A stretch of 64,000 bases of DNA from Polynucleobacter sp. JS-JIR-II-b4 (lineage in GTDB: Bacteria > Pseudomonadota > Gammaproteobacteria > Burkholderiales > Burkholderiaceae). This document shows positions 47,058-55,811 of the stretch, piece after piece. The notes beneath the pieces were generated by a model, which was not told where the DNA came from, did no database searches, and saw only the letters and a list, made by a program, of their open reading frames with translations. Both the position numbers and the translations under genes were made by a program. Location: contig NZ_CP061306.1 in NCBI RefSeq assembly GCF_018687815.1, positions 248,001 through 312,000 of the forward strand, in the 5' to 3' direction. The number at the start of each line of letters is the position of its first letter. Position 1 is the stretch's first letter.

Positions 47058-47467
47058 GTCAGGCTTGGATGTTGCCAGCACCTGGCGATATCGTTTGGTG
47101 TTTGTTTCCAGAAGTTCCTGATAGTGAGCCAGGACCCAAACCCAGACCAGCCATTGTCCTGAGTGTCGAGCGTAGGGATGATGGCAATCAGGTCAGCGTG
47201 GTGTATGGAACATCCCAAAATCTGACAAGGCTCAAAGCTGGCGAAGTAGCAATAACCCAGACCAAGAATCCAGCTGCTTACGCACTAGCTGGATTGGCTT
47301 ACGACACAAAGTTTGATTTCAAGATGATTGTGGATCTGCCGTGGTCTGAGCGCTATTTCAAAGTGCCCGCTAGAAGCCCGCATGGCAATACACCCAAGCT
47401 AGGCACCTTGCACGCAACTATTCTTCGCGCTGTTGAAGCGGCTTATCGTGCAGCATCAAATCGATAG
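47054..47467 (+). CDS. PemK/MazF family toxin-like protein
   Basis: MazF/PemK toxins are mRNA-cutting endoribonucleases. The 137-residue protein has the family's first strand PGDIVWCLFPEVPDSEPGPKPRP and AIVLSVERR, i.e. GDIVW (11-15) and PGPKPRPAIV (26-35), then VSVVYGTSQNL and SERYFKV. The C-terminal part beyond about 100 (LGTLHATILRAVEAAY) also fits. Target is unknown. Translation is coupled to the antitoxin, and xerD starts two bases after the stop. Confidence 0.78.
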   Translation: MSQAWMLPAPGDIVWCLFPEVPDSEPGPKPRPAIVLSVERRDDGNQVSVVYGTSQNLTRLKAGEVAITQTKNPAAYALAGLAYDTKFDFKMIVDLPWSERYFKVPARSPHGNTPKLGTLHATILRAVEAAYRAASNR

Positions 47468-47468
47468 G

Positions 47469-48392
47469 ATGAAAAAAAATACACCTCCAATTTCGGTGAT
47501 AAGCCAGGAGGCCATTGAGCGCTTCTGCGATGCTTGCTGGCTAGAGGATGGGCTAGCCCAAAATAGCTTGTCTGCATACCGTAGAGACTTATTGTTATTG
47601 GCCCAGTGGCTATATAAGGACTCTGGAGCTGACCTGTATGGCGTTACTGAAAAAGATCTTACAGCCTACATAGCGCATCGACGTGCCGACAAAGCAACTA
47701 CCGCTAATCGACGCTTGACGGTATTTAAGCGCTTCTATCGTCATGCACTCCGTATCAATTTAGTGAAGAGCGATCCCTGTATTGGTTTGCGCGCAGCTAA
47801 ACAAGCTCTGCGTTTTCCAAAGACGCTGAGTGAAGATCAAATTACTGCATTGCTTAATGCGCCTGATATTGATACGCCATTGGGACTGCGCGATCGCACC
47901 ATGTTGGAATTAATGTACGCCAGTGGTTTGCGTGTATCTGAAATTGTTTCTTTAAAAACAGTTGCCTTAGGTTTGAATGAGGGTGTAGTGAGGGTGGTTA
48001 ATGGTAAGGGCGGCAAAGAGCGCTTAGTGCCATTTGGCGGTGAAGCAGGCCAGTGGTTAAGGCGTTACTTGGCGGAAGCACGAACACCCTTATTGGAGGG
48101 TAAAACAACGGATGCCGTTTTTGTAGGGCGCCACACTGGTACTGGTTTAACTCGACAAGCATTCTGGGCGCTGATTAAACGCTATGCAACATTGGCCAAT
48201 ATTCCGGTTGCTCTATCACCCCATACCCTTCGTCATGCATTTGCCACCCATTTACTCAATCATGGAGCGGATTTAAGGGTGGTCCAGCTCCTTTTGGGTC
48301 ATGCTGATATTTCTACTACGCAGATCTATACCCATGTGGCAAGAGAAAGACTGAAATCCATACATCAGCAGCACCATCCCAGGGGTTCATAA
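47469..48392 (+). CDS. xerD: Tyrosine recombinase XerD
   Basis: XerD with XerC resolves chromosome dimers at dif. The 307-residue protein has an N-terminal SAM-like domain (about 10-95, QNSLSAYRRDLLLLAQWL) and a catalytic domain with the full set R155 (ASGLRVSE), K180 (NGKGGKERLVPFG), H252 and R255 (PHTLRHAFATHLL), H278 (LLGHADISTTQIY) and nucleophile Y287. ATG 47469 avoids overlap with the toxin gene. It lies next to the toxin-antitoxin pair, but its standard domain content supports a housekeeping XerD rather than an integrase. Confidence 0.93.
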   Translation: MKKNTPPISVISQEAIERFCDACWLEDGLAQNSLSAYRRDLLLLAQWLYKDSGADLYGVTEKDLTAYIAHRRADKATTANRRLTVFKRFYRHALRINLVKSDPCIGLRAAKQALRFPKTLSEDQITALLNAPDIDTPLGLRDRTMLELMYASGLRVSEIVSLKTVALGLNEGVVRVVNGKGGKERLVPFGGEAGQWLRRYLAEARTPLLEGKTTDAVFVGRHTGTGLTRQAFWALIKRYATLANIPVALSPHTLRHAFATHLLNHGADLRVVQLLLGHADISTTQIYTHVARERLKSIHQQHHPRGS

Positions 48393-48409
48393 GTGTTTAA
48401 GATAGCGGT

Positions 48410-49042
48410 ATGGAATTGACTCTTGATCTCTTGCTTATCCCGATTGCCTATTTAATAGGCTCCATTTCATTTGCGGTAGTGGTGAGTAAGTGCATGCGCT
48501 TGCCTGATCCTCACTCCTACGGCTCTGGCAATCCAGGCGCAACAAACGTGCTGCGAACGGGCAATAAGTTAGCTGCTGTCTTAACGCTGATTGGCGACGC
48601 TTTGAAGGGTTACTTTGCTATCATGCTGGCGCGATTATTGCTTGGAGATGAATCTCTGACTTCCACGATGAACTCATGGCTTTTGTGCGGTGTTGTGCTC
48701 GCAGTATTTTTAGGACATCTCTTTCCAGTGTTTCATGGCTTTAAGGGTGGCAAAGGCGTTGCTACTGCTTGCGGTATTTTGTTTGGCATCAATTGGATTT
48801 TGGGATTAGCTACCCTCAGTACTTGGATTATTGTGGCGATGTTTATGCGCTACTCCTCTTTGGCGGCATTGGCTGCTGCAATCTTTGGCCCCATCTATTT
48901 TGTTTTCTTATTCGGCTTTCAGCCGATGGGCTTAGCCCTTCTGGTTGTATGTGCATTACTCATCTGGCGCCATCGAAGCAATATCAAGAATTTACTCAAT
49001 GGCAAAGAGAGTCGCATTGGCTCCAAAAAAACTCCAACATAA
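48410..49042 (+). CDS. plsY: Glycerol-3-phosphate acyltransferase PlsY
   Basis: PlsY transfers an acyl group from acyl phosphate to glycerol-3-phosphate, the first step of phospholipid synthesis. The 210-residue membrane protein has [16 protein letters not shown] (motif 1), [11 protein letters not shown] (motif 2) and [16 protein letters not shown] (motif 3), with about five membrane segments. Same direction as xerD. Confidence 0.95.
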   Translation: MELTLDLLLIPIAYLIGSISFAVVVSKCMRLPDPHSYGSGNPGATNVLRTGNKLAAVLTLIGDALKGYFAIMLARLLLGDESLTSTMNSWLLCGVVLAVFLGHLFPVFHGFKGGKGVATACGILFGINWILGLATLSTWIIVAMFMRYSSLAALAAAIFGPIYFVFLFGFQPMGLALLVVCALLIWRHRSNIKNLLNGKESRIGSKKTPT

Positions 49043-49067
49043 CTAAAAATAACTAACGGTACTTCTT

Positions 49068-49439
49068 ATGACTATTGCTTACGCTTGCATTCTCTTCATG
49101 GGTCTTTTGCCTTATGTGGCAGCAGGCATCGCAAAAAAAGGTTTTGAAGGTTATGACAATGCGATGCCTAGGCAATGGCTGGCTAAGCAAACGGGGTTTA
49201 GAGCTAGAGCAAATGCTGCTCAAGCTAACTTATTTGAGTCTTTACCTTTGTTCTTTGCTGCAGTGATCATTGCTTCAGTTGCCAATGCTCCACAAGACAG
49301 AATTGACTTACTGGCAATGGGTTTTGTGCTGGCACGTATCGCCTATCTGATTTGCTATATCGCCAATTGGCCAACCACTAGATCAATCGTCTGGTTGTTT
49401 GGGATCATTTGTGTAGTGGCATTGTTTTTCCAGATCTAA
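49068..49439 (+). CDS. MAPEG family membrane protein
   Basis: The 123-residue protein has four hydrophobic segments and MAPEG-type motifs RANAAQANLFESLPLFFA and LARIAYLICY, like small bacterial MAPEG proteins related to glutathione-linked enzymes. No activity can be assigned. The gene is in a same-strand run from xerD to HPP. Confidence 0.85.
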   Translation: MTIAYACILFMGLLPYVAAGIAKKGFEGYDNAMPRQWLAKQTGFRARANAAQANLFESLPLFFAAVIIASVANAPQDRIDLLAMGFVLARIAYLICYIANWPTTRSIVWLFGIICVVALFFQI

Positions 49440-49524
49440 ACAGCACAATAGCTAATTCAGGCTAAGTTACGTAACGTCACCAATCAACATACCTAGAACC
49501 ATTAACACCGAGACAAATTACTTT

Positions 49525-50289
49525 ATGCCAACAAAAAAAACAGCGGTAACGAAAAAGCCAGTAGCAGTAAAAAAGGTAGCGGTTACTAAAAAAGAATCTG
49601 CAAAAGATGATTCTGGATTGCCATTGTCAGTAGTAATTCGTCGCCGTATTGAAGCGCAAAAAGCCCGCTTTCACGCTAATGACAATATTTCTGCATTTAT
49701 TAAGCCAGGTGAGTTAGAGGGTCTGTTAGATGAGGTGGCAGAAAAGATGCAGGCCGTCTTAGAAAGCCTTGTCATTGATACTGAAAATGACCACAACACT
49801 CAAAATACGAGTCGTCGCGTAGCGAAGATGTATGTCCAAGAAGTTTTTAATGGACGCTATGTAGATCAACCGACCTTAACGAAATTTCCTAATGTGAGTC
49901 GCTTAAATGAGCTCATGATTATTGGGCCTATTACTGTTCGTAGCGCTTGTTCACACCATTTATGTCCAATCATGGGCCGTATTTGGATCGGTGTATTGCC
50001 AAGCAAAGCATCCGCTCTGATTGGCCTTTCTAAGTATTCGCGCTTGACCGAGTGGGTTATGTGCCGCCCCCAAATTCAAGAAGAAGCCGTTGTGGAATTG
50101 GCAGACATGCTTGAGAAAAAGATCAAGCCGGTAGGTGTAGCTGTCGTGATGGATGCAGATCACTTTTGTATGCAATGGCGCGGAGTTAAAGATCGAGACT
50201 CAAAGATGATCAATAGCGTGATGCGTGGAGCCTTTTTAAAAGATTCTAATTTGCGTAGAGAGTTCTTGGCATTAATTGATCGTAAGTAA
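49525..50289 (+). CDS. folE: GTP cyclohydrolase I (FolE)
   Basis: FolE opens GTP to dihydroneopterin triphosphate, the start of folate synthesis. The 254-residue protein has a Lys-rich, repeat-like N-terminal extension (about 1-30, with KKPVAVKKVAVTKK), then VRSACSHHLCPIMGRIWIGV with zinc ligands C142 and H145, LIGLSKYSRLTEWV, and DADHFCMQWRGVKD with the third ligand C215. The variant SHHLCP in place of the usual EHHLLP is unusual but keeps the metal ligands. Confidence 0.9.
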   Translation: MPTKKTAVTKKPVAVKKVAVTKKESAKDDSGLPLSVVIRRRIEAQKARFHANDNISAFIKPGELEGLLDEVAEKMQAVLESLVIDTENDHNTQNTSRRVAKMYVQEVFNGRYVDQPTLTKFPNVSRLNELMIIGPITVRSACSHHLCPIMGRIWIGVLPSKASALIGLSKYSRLTEWVMCRPQIQEEAVVELADMLEKKIKPVGVAVVMDADHFCMQWRGVKDRDSKMINSVMRGAFLKDSNLRREFLALIDRK

Positions 50290-50302
50290 GTTGGGGCACG
50301 TA

Positions 50303-50530
50303 TTGAACACCAAGATATTTCGAATTAGATATCGGTTTTCACTGCTCTTACTTGTTTTGACCGTTGTCGCTTGCACAACTTTTCCCTCGGAAAATCAAGA
50401 TCCAGCTAAGAATAACAAAGCGGCTTACAACAAAGATATCAAAGAGTGCAAGGAGGATTACCCCGAATCTGGTTCGGGGGTCCACATCCGTCAGTGGATT
50501 AATTGCATGAAGCTAAAGGGCTGGAATTAA
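50303..50530 (+). CDS. Small putative lipoprotein
   Basis: The 75-residue product has a lipoprotein signal: basic start (KIFRIRYR), hydrophobic FSLLLLVLTVVAC with the lipobox cysteine C24, then a short charged region with two further cysteines (KECKEDYPES, INCMKLKGWN). TTG 50303 is favoured because it gives a normal signal length; TTG 50276 and TTG 50291 would overlap folE or lengthen the leader. No family recognised; function unknown. Confidence 0.65.
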   Translation: MNTKIFRIRYRFSLLLLVLTVVACTTFPSENQDPAKNNKAAYNKDIKECKEDYPESGSGVHIRQWINCMKLKGWN

Positions 50531-50581
50531 TCGATATTTCCAGTGTGAAATTTTATGAGAACAATTCTCAACTATATTCCC

Positions 50582-50598
50582 ATATAAATCATTGACTT
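50582..50598. repeat. 17-base motif shared with the xseA upstream region
   Basis: ATATAAATCATTGACTT occurs here, about 115 bases upstream of the HiPIP gene, and as ATATAAATCAATGACTT (43366-43382) upstream of xseA; 16 of 17 bases agree. It includes a TTGACT sequence that could be a -35 element. Whether it is a shared promoter or operator is unknown. Confidence 0.35.
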
Positions 50599-50714
50599 AG
50601 GTGTCAGCAAGCATCCCTAAATCTTCTCCACTATGATCACTATGACTTTTCAAAGTTGCGTATTGCTTCTTGATGCGTTTGCAAGTTAATCACTGATTTA
50701 TTTTTGGAGAATCC

Positions 50715-51023
50715 ATGAAAAATAGTCGTCGCCAATTTATGATTTTGTCTGCTGCTGGTGCCTGTACTTTGGCATTGAACGGTAAAGTTCAAGCTCAAGC
50801 AATGGTTGCAGAAACCGATCCACAAGCTGCAGCATTGGGTTACAAAGCGGATGCCTCTAAGGTAGATAAGGCAAAGTACGCGAAATATGCTGCTGGTCAA
50901 CAGTGCAGCAATTGTGCTTTGTTCCAAGGTAAAGCTGACGCAGCTGCAGGTCCTTGCTCATTGTTTGCTGGTAAGCAAGTTGCTGGCAAAGGCTGGTGCT
51001 CTGCTTACGCTAAGAAGGCGTAA
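50715..51023 (+). CDS. High-potential iron-sulfur protein
   Basis: HiPIPs are small periplasmic Fe4S4 electron carriers. The 102-residue precursor has a Tat-type signal (SRRQFM at 4-9, ending KVQAQA about residue 29) and four cluster cysteines in the family spacing: C64, C67 (QQCSNC), C81 (GPCSLF) and C95 (KGWCSAY). Strong GGAG ribosome-binding site. It is followed by a terminator and appears to be a single-gene transcript. Confidence 0.95.
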   Translation: MKNSRRQFMILSAAGACTLALNGKVQAQAMVAETDPQAAALGYKADASKVDKAKYAKYAAGQQCSNCALFQGKADAAAGPCSLFAGKQVAGKGWCSAYAKKA

Positions 51024-51080
51024 TAAGATATCAAGCAGTTGTAATAAATTGTTTTGATGCCCTGTTTTAATGGGCACAAT

Positions 51081-51106
51081 AAAAAGCCACTCTAGGGTGG
51101 CTTTTT
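51081..51106 (+). terminator. Rho-independent terminator after HiPIP
   Basis: AAAAAGCCAC and GTGGCTTTTT form a perfect ten-base-pair stem around TCTAGG, and the T run follows the second arm. It is 58 bases beyond the HiPIP stop. Confidence 0.9.
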
Positions 51107-51249
51107 GTATTCTGGCGATTAATGACTATAAGAGTGGGTTGAATAAATGACCGCATCTTATAGTGTCGCGCCTTCCTAATTGCTGCATTGGCTAAGACTC
51201 TGATTAAGGGGTGTATCCTTTTCGTAAAAGTCATCCAAGGAGATTTACC

Positions 51250-51789
51250 CTGAAAGTCTGGATCAAAAAGAATTTGCAGCGCTACGCTTTTTATTTTGGT
51301 GGCGACCAGCCTCCCGTAGCTATGTTGGAGCGATTACGCTCTGGTTTTGGCGCTTTTATTGGTCTTATGTTAGTGCTTACTACCGCTAAGTACCTTGGAG
51401 AACTTGGGGGCATTGATGAGTGGCTTATGGCTTCATTGGGAGCTAGCGCCTTGTTGGTATTTGCATTGCCAGGTAGTCCAATGGCTCAGCCATGGGCTGT
51501 GATCGCCGGCAATACTTTATCCGCCTTGGTTGGAATTTGCATTCTCCATGCAGTTGGGGAGCCTCTGATAGCCATGCCGTTAGCGGCTAGCTTTTCTATT
51601 TTGGGAATGTTTTTACTTCGGTGTTTACATCCTCCAGCTGCTGCAGTGTCTTTAATTGTGGTGCTAGGACATGTTTTACATTTCCGCTATGCGTTTTTTC
51701 CGGTAATGGTTGATTCGATTCTATTGGTTCTGGCTGGAGCGGCTTATAGCAACCTCACTGGTAAGCGCTACCCTAATAGACCAAGCTAG
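51250..51789 (+). CDS. HPP family membrane protein
   Basis: The protein has the HPP-domain sequence FGAFIGLMLVLTTAKYLG, SLGASALLVFALPGSPMAQPW and FLLRCLHPPAAAVSLIVV, with four membrane helices; homologues transport nitrite or remain unassigned. A GTG at 51211 gives 192 residues, but AAGGAGA (51237-51243) is well spaced for a CTG at 51250, which would give 179 residues beginning MKVWIKKNLQ; I favour this start. A hairpin after the stop may end the transcript. Confidence 0.8.
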   Translation: MKVWIKKNLQRYAFYFGGDQPPVAMLERLRSGFGAFIGLMLVLTTAKYLGELGGIDEWLMASLGASALLVFALPGSPMAQPWAVIAGNTLSALVGICILHAVGEPLIAMPLAASFSILGMFLLRCLHPPAAAVSLIVVLGHVLHFRYAFFPVMVDSILLVLAGAAYSNLTGKRYPNRPS

Positions 51790-51831
51790 TCATTCGCGAT
51801 GAGAACCAGCTTTACGAGCGTAGGGCTATAA

Positions 51832-51854
51832 AAAAGGGGCAAAGTGCCCTTTTT
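51832..51854. terminator. Hairpin terminator between HPP gene and the small minus-strand ORF
   Basis: GGGCA/TGCCC (51837-51841 and 51845-51849) with an AAG loop is flanked by A and T runs on either side. It can serve either strand and sits between the HPP stop and the minus-strand ORF stop. Confidence 0.75.
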
Positions 51855-51871
51855 CTAAATTGTAAAAGGAT

Positions 51872-52018
51872 CTATTTGATGCGTCCGGCTACTATGGAGG
51901 CCTTGCAGTCCTTAATTCCATAATTTTGGTATTTACCCGCATTTTCTTTGCGAATGGACTGACCACACTCTGTTAGTGAGTTTCGAAGGTTAATCTTCGG
52001 AATATTGCTTATTGTCAT
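51872..52018 (-). CDS. Small 48-residue protein of unknown function
   Basis: The ORF has AAGGAG seven bases before ATG 52018. The 48-residue product (starting MTISNIPKIN) contains two cysteines (C18 and C39) and a basic C terminus ending VAGRIK; no membrane segment or signal. A terminator-like hairpin lies 17 bases after its stop. There is no recognised family. Real gene is likely because of the strong ribosome-binding site and tight flanking terminator. Confidence 0.6.
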   Translation of the reverse strand: MTISNIPKINLRNSLTECGQSIRKENAGKYQNYGIKDCKASIVAGRIK

Positions 52019-52168
52019 TTTGACTCCTTATTTATGGTTTTAAATACTGGCGCGTAACAGCATCTCCTATTGTGCGCCTGAAGAATATTAATAAATAATT
52101 GGCACTTTGTAACGAACTAAACCCTATAAAATGGAACTATTCAAATAAAAAAGGCTTTCGATAGACAC

Positions 52169-53644
52169 ATGGCTTTAGTTATCCCAGTCATCCTTTGCGG
52201 TGGGTCAGGCACCAGACTTTGGCCTTTATCGCGTTCCGGATTTCCTAAGCAGTTTTTAGTTTTGTCGGGTGATGGTTCTTCTGAAAGCCTATTTCAGCAA
52301 GCGGTAGATAGAATTAACTCCGCTGCTAGTCCAGATATAAAGCTTGGCAATACATTGGTAGTGACTAATGAAGACCATCGATTCTTGGTATTAGATCAAT
52401 TGCGCGATTTGCCCTCCATTCATTCAACTTTATTGCTTGAACCAGTTGGACGAAATACAGCACCTGCATTAAGTATGGCTGCACTATGTGCACAGCAACT
52501 ATCGAATAGCGAAGATCCTATTTTGGTGATTACACCCGCAGACCAAACCATTCAAAATCAAAACGCTTTCACCAAGGCATTACGGGATTGCATTCGATCT
52601 GTAGAGGTTACGCCAAACTCAATTGCTATTTTGGGTATTACACCAACCACACCAGAAACGGGATATGGTTATATTCAGCGCGCAGTAAGTAAGGATGTCA
52701 ATGGTGCTTACGAGGTCAAACGTTTCGTGGAGAAGCCTAATAGCAAGACTGCAGAGATCTATCTGGCCGAGGGCTCATACCTCTGGAATAGCGGCATGTT
52801 TGTTATGAAAGCGAGTACATGGTTATCTTGTATCAAAGAGTTTCGTCCTGATATTGATGGCGCCACACGTAATGCATGGCAAGCAAAGTCTGAAGATAGC
52901 TCGGGTGGAGTGAGTTTCATTCGCCCAGGAAAGGCTGAGTTTGAAGCTGTTCCAAGCGAGTCGATTGACTATGCAGTCATTGAAAAATGTCCGCAATCCC
53001 ATTTCCCTATAAAGATGATAGAGCTAAATGCGGGTTGGAGTGATCTGGGCGCATGGGATGCAGTCTGGCAAGTAGGTAAGCAGGATGCAAATGGTAATGT
53101 CACGAGTGGCGATACATTGCTTGCAAATACTAAAAACTCTTTAGTGCATGCTAGTAGCCGCTTAGTAAGTGCTGTTGGCATTGAAAACTTGGTCATTGTG
53201 GAAACCGCAGACGCAGTTTTAATTGCTAATCGCCAAAATAGTCAGGATGTTAAAAACATTGTTAGCCAACTTGATCTGCAGGGGCGCGAAGAAAAGAGTT
53301 TACATCGCAAAGTATCAAGGCCTTGGGGTTGGTATGATAGTGTAGACGAGGGCGAGCGTTTTAAGGTTAAGCGCATCCAGGTGAAGCCTGGCGCAAGCCT
53401 CTCATTGCAAATGCATCACCATAGGGCCGAACACTGGATTGTTGTGAGGGGTATAGCGGAGATTACCAATGGCGATCAAGTGGTAACTTTAAAAGAAAAT
53501 GAAAGTACATTTATCCCCCAAGGACAAACTCATCGCTTAGCTAATCCTGGCAACACACCACTCGAAATTATTGAAGTGCAGTCAGGCAGTTATTTGGGTG
53601 AAGACGATATTATAAGATTTGAAGATACATACGGAAGAAGTTAA
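52169..53644 (+). CDS. manC: Mannose-1-phosphate guanylyltransferase / mannose-6-phosphate isomerase
   Basis: ManC makes GDP-mannose; the fused isomerase domain makes mannose-6-phosphate. The 491-residue protein has ILCGGSGTRLWPLSR (8-22), VITPADQTI, IDYAVIEK, and a C-terminal type II cupin domain (about 360-491) with PWGWYDSVDEGERFKVKRI, LQMHHHRAEHWIVVRG and TFIPQGQTHRLANPG. It opens the GDP-fucose operon; ManB phosphomannomutase is not in the window. Confidence 0.96.
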   Translation: MALVIPVILCGGSGTRLWPLSRSGFPKQFLVLSGDGSSESLFQQAVDRINSAASPDIKLGNTLVVTNEDHRFLVLDQLRDLPSIHSTLLLEPVGRNTAPALSMAALCAQQLSNSEDPILVITPADQTIQNQNAFTKALRDCIRSVEVTPNSIAILGITPTTPETGYGYIQRAVSKDVNGAYEVKRFVEKPNSKTAEIYLAEGSYLWNSGMFVMKASTWLSCIKEFRPDIDGATRNAWQAKSEDSSGGVSFIRPGKAEFEAVPSESIDYAVIEKCPQSHFPIKMIELNAGWSDLGAWDAVWQVGKQDANGNVTSGDTLLANTKNSLVHASSRLVSAVGIENLVIVETADAVLIANRQNSQDVKNIVSQLDLQGREEKSLHRKVSRPWGWYDSVDEGERFKVKRIQVKPGASLSLQMHHHRAEHWIVVRGIAEITNGDQVVTLKENESTFIPQGQTHRLANPGNTPLEIIEVQSGSYLGEDDIIRFEDTYGRS

Positions 53645-53647
53645 AAA

Positions 53648-54787
53648 ATGAGCATTAGCATTCATGACAAAAAAATAGCACTCATTACCGGCATTACTGG
53701 GCAAGACGGCTCTTACCTTGCAGAGTTCTTGTTAGAAAAAGGATATATTGTTCATGGCATCAAACGTCGATCATCCTCCTTTAATACCGAACGTATTGAT
53801 CACCTTTATCAAGATCCCCATATAAATCATCCTGATTTGATCTTGCATTATGGTGATCTCACGGATACTAGTAATTTGGTACGGATTATTCAAGAATGCC
53901 AGCCAGATGAAATCTATAACTTAGGCGCACAAAGTCACGTAGCCGTTTCATTTGAGTCTCCTGAATACACGGCTGACGTAGATGCCATCGGACCATTGCG
54001 TATTTTGGAAGCTATTCGTATTTTGGGTTTAGAAAAGAAAACTCGGTTTTACCAAGCATCTACTTCTGAGCTGTATGGTTTAGTGCAAGAAATTCCGCAA
54101 AAAGAAACCACTCCTTTTTATCCAAGAAGTCCCTATGCAGTAGCTAAGCTTTATGCCTATTGGATTACCGTTAATTATCGCGAGGCTTATGGGATGTATG
54201 CCTGTAATGGCATTCTCTTTAATCATGAATCTAAGCGACGCGGGGAGACCTTTGTTACGCGCAAAGTCACTCGTGGACTAGCCAATATCGCTCAAGGTCT
54301 AGAAAAATGCCTATTTATGGGTAATATTGATGCATTGCGCGATTGGGGGCATGCAAAAGACTATGTTCGAATGCAATGGCTCATGCTTCAGCAAGAACAG
54401 CCATCTGATTTTGTTATTGCCACAGGCGTTCAATTTACTGTGCGTGAATTTATTATTCGGAGTGCGAAACAATTAGGTATTAACCTTAAATTTGAAGGCA
54501 TTGCTGAAAATGAGAAGGCCATTGTTGCATCCATTGAAGGTGATAAAGCCCCGGCCCTCAAGGTGGGGGACGTGATTGTACAAATTGATCCTCGCTACTA
54601 CCGACCTACTGAAGTGGAAACATTGCTCGGCGATCCTGCAAAGGCAAAAGCAGAGCTTGGTTGGGTGCCTGAAATTACTCTTGACCAGATGATTGTAGAA
54701 ATGGTTGCTAACGACTTAGATAAAGCTAAACAGCATGCCTTACTACTCAAGCATGGACATAGCGTCTCTGTTGGTAAGGAAAATTAA
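53648..54787 (+). CDS. gmd: GDP-mannose 4,6-dehydratase
   Basis: Gmd converts GDP-mannose to GDP-4-keto-6-deoxymannose. The 379-residue SDR protein shows [74 protein letters not shown] and [15 protein letters not shown] with the YxxxK pair. A longer loop (about residues 270-300, [20 protein letters not shown]) accounts for the length. Four bases after manC. Confidence 0.97.
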   Translation: MSISIHDKKIALITGITGQDGSYLAEFLLEKGYIVHGIKRRSSSFNTERIDHLYQDPHINHPDLILHYGDLTDTSNLVRIIQECQPDEIYNLGAQSHVAVSFESPEYTADVDAIGPLRILEAIRILGLEKKTRFYQASTSELYGLVQEIPQKETTPFYPRSPYAVAKLYAYWITVNYREAYGMYACNGILFNHESKRRGETFVTRKVTRGLANIAQGLEKCLFMGNIDALRDWGHAKDYVRMQWLMLQQEQPSDFVIATGVQFTVREFIIRSAKQLGINLKFEGIAENEKAIVASIEGDKAPALKVGDVIVQIDPRYYRPTEVETLLGDPAKAKAELGWVPEITLDQMIVEMVANDLDKAKQHALLLKHGHSVSVGKEN

Positions 54788-54819
54788 ATGCGTAGCACGA
54801 TTATTGGAGTGCTTGATTA

Positions 54820-55797
54820 ATGTCTGCAGATTTAAAGCAAAAGATTTATGTAGCTGGCCACCGAGGCATGGTCGGCGCAGCTATTGTTCGCGCTCTAAAA
54901 GAAAAGGGATATCAGAATATTGTGACCCGAACGCATGCTGAACTCGATTTAACGAATCAGGAGGCAGTGAAATCTTTTTTTGAGTCTGAGAAGCCGGCCC
55001 AAGTATATTTAGCGGCTGCAAAAGTGGGCGGTATTTATGCTAACAATACTTTTCCAGCGCAATTTATTTATGAAAATTTGATGATGCAAAATAATGTCAT
55101 TCATCAAGCCTTCGTATCCGGTGTAAAAAAACTTCTATTTTTGGGATCTAGCTGTATTTATCCAAGACTGGCTAAACAGCCAATGAGTGAGGATGATCTA
55201 TTGACTGGAAAATTAGAGCCAACAAATGAGCCCTATGCGATTGCAAAGATTGCTGGAATTAAGATGTGTGAAAGCTACAACCGTCAGTATGGCATGACGC
55301 ATGGTATTGAATATAGATCGGTAATGCCTACCAATCTATATGGTCCAGGCGATAACTATCACCCAGAAAATAGCCATGTAATTCCTGCACTCATTAGGAG
55401 ATTTCATGAGGCTAAGGTAACCAACGCACCTGAAGTGGTCATTTGGGGCACGGGGAGTCCAAAGAGAGAATTTTTGTATGTAGATGATATGGCTGCAGCT
55501 TCAGTGTTTGTGATGGACCTAGATGAGTCTATTTATGGACAGCAAACTAGCTCAATGCAAAGCCATATTAATGTGGGCTTCGGTTCTGATGTGACCATTG
55601 CAGAGCTAGCTAGTACCATTGGCAAGGTGATTGGATATCAGGGCAATATCAGTTACGACTCCACAAAGCCCGACGGCGCTCCAAGAAAATGGATGGATTC
55701 CTGCCGTTTGAATAAGTTGGGTTGGAATCCCAAGGTTGATTTGGAGCAGGGGTTGCTGCTGGCTTATGCTGATTTTCAGAAAATAAATTCTCAATAA
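54820..55797 (+). CDS. fcl: GDP-L-fucose synthase
   Basis: Fcl epimerises and reduces the Gmd product to GDP-L-fucose. The 325-residue SDR protein has [51 protein letters not shown], and [20 protein letters not shown] with the YxxxK pair. Starts 32 bases after gmd. Its product feeds the GT11 gene in this operon and the GT10 gene at 9847. Confidence 0.97.
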   Translation: MSADLKQKIYVAGHRGMVGAAIVRALKEKGYQNIVTRTHAELDLTNQEAVKSFFESEKPAQVYLAAAKVGGIYANNTFPAQFIYENLMMQNNVIHQAFVSGVKKLLFLGSSCIYPRLAKQPMSEDDLLTGKLEPTNEPYAIAKIAGIKMCESYNRQYGMTHGIEYRSVMPTNLYGPGDNYHPENSHVIPALIRRFHEAKVTNAPEVVIWGTGSPKREFLYVDDMAAASVFVMDLDESIYGQQTSSMQSHINVGFGSDVTIAELASTIGKVIGYQGNISYDSTKPDGAPRKWMDSCRLNKLGWNPKVDLEQGLLLAYADFQKINSQ

Positions 55798-55811
55798 AAC
55801 CCTTTATCAAC

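Larger units (their letters stand above)
51790..52168. other. Gap between HPP gene and manC
   Basis: The stretch contains the terminator and the small minus-strand ORF above, plus about 150 AT-rich bases before manC that probably hold its promoter, though I could not place -35 and -10 elements convincingly. Confidence 0.6.

Noticed and set aside
47469..48392. XerD-like gene as an integrase of a mobile island carrying the toxin-antitoxin pair
   Set aside because: The domain layout, length and the full catalytic set match the housekeeping XerD. No att-like direct repeats were seen nearby.
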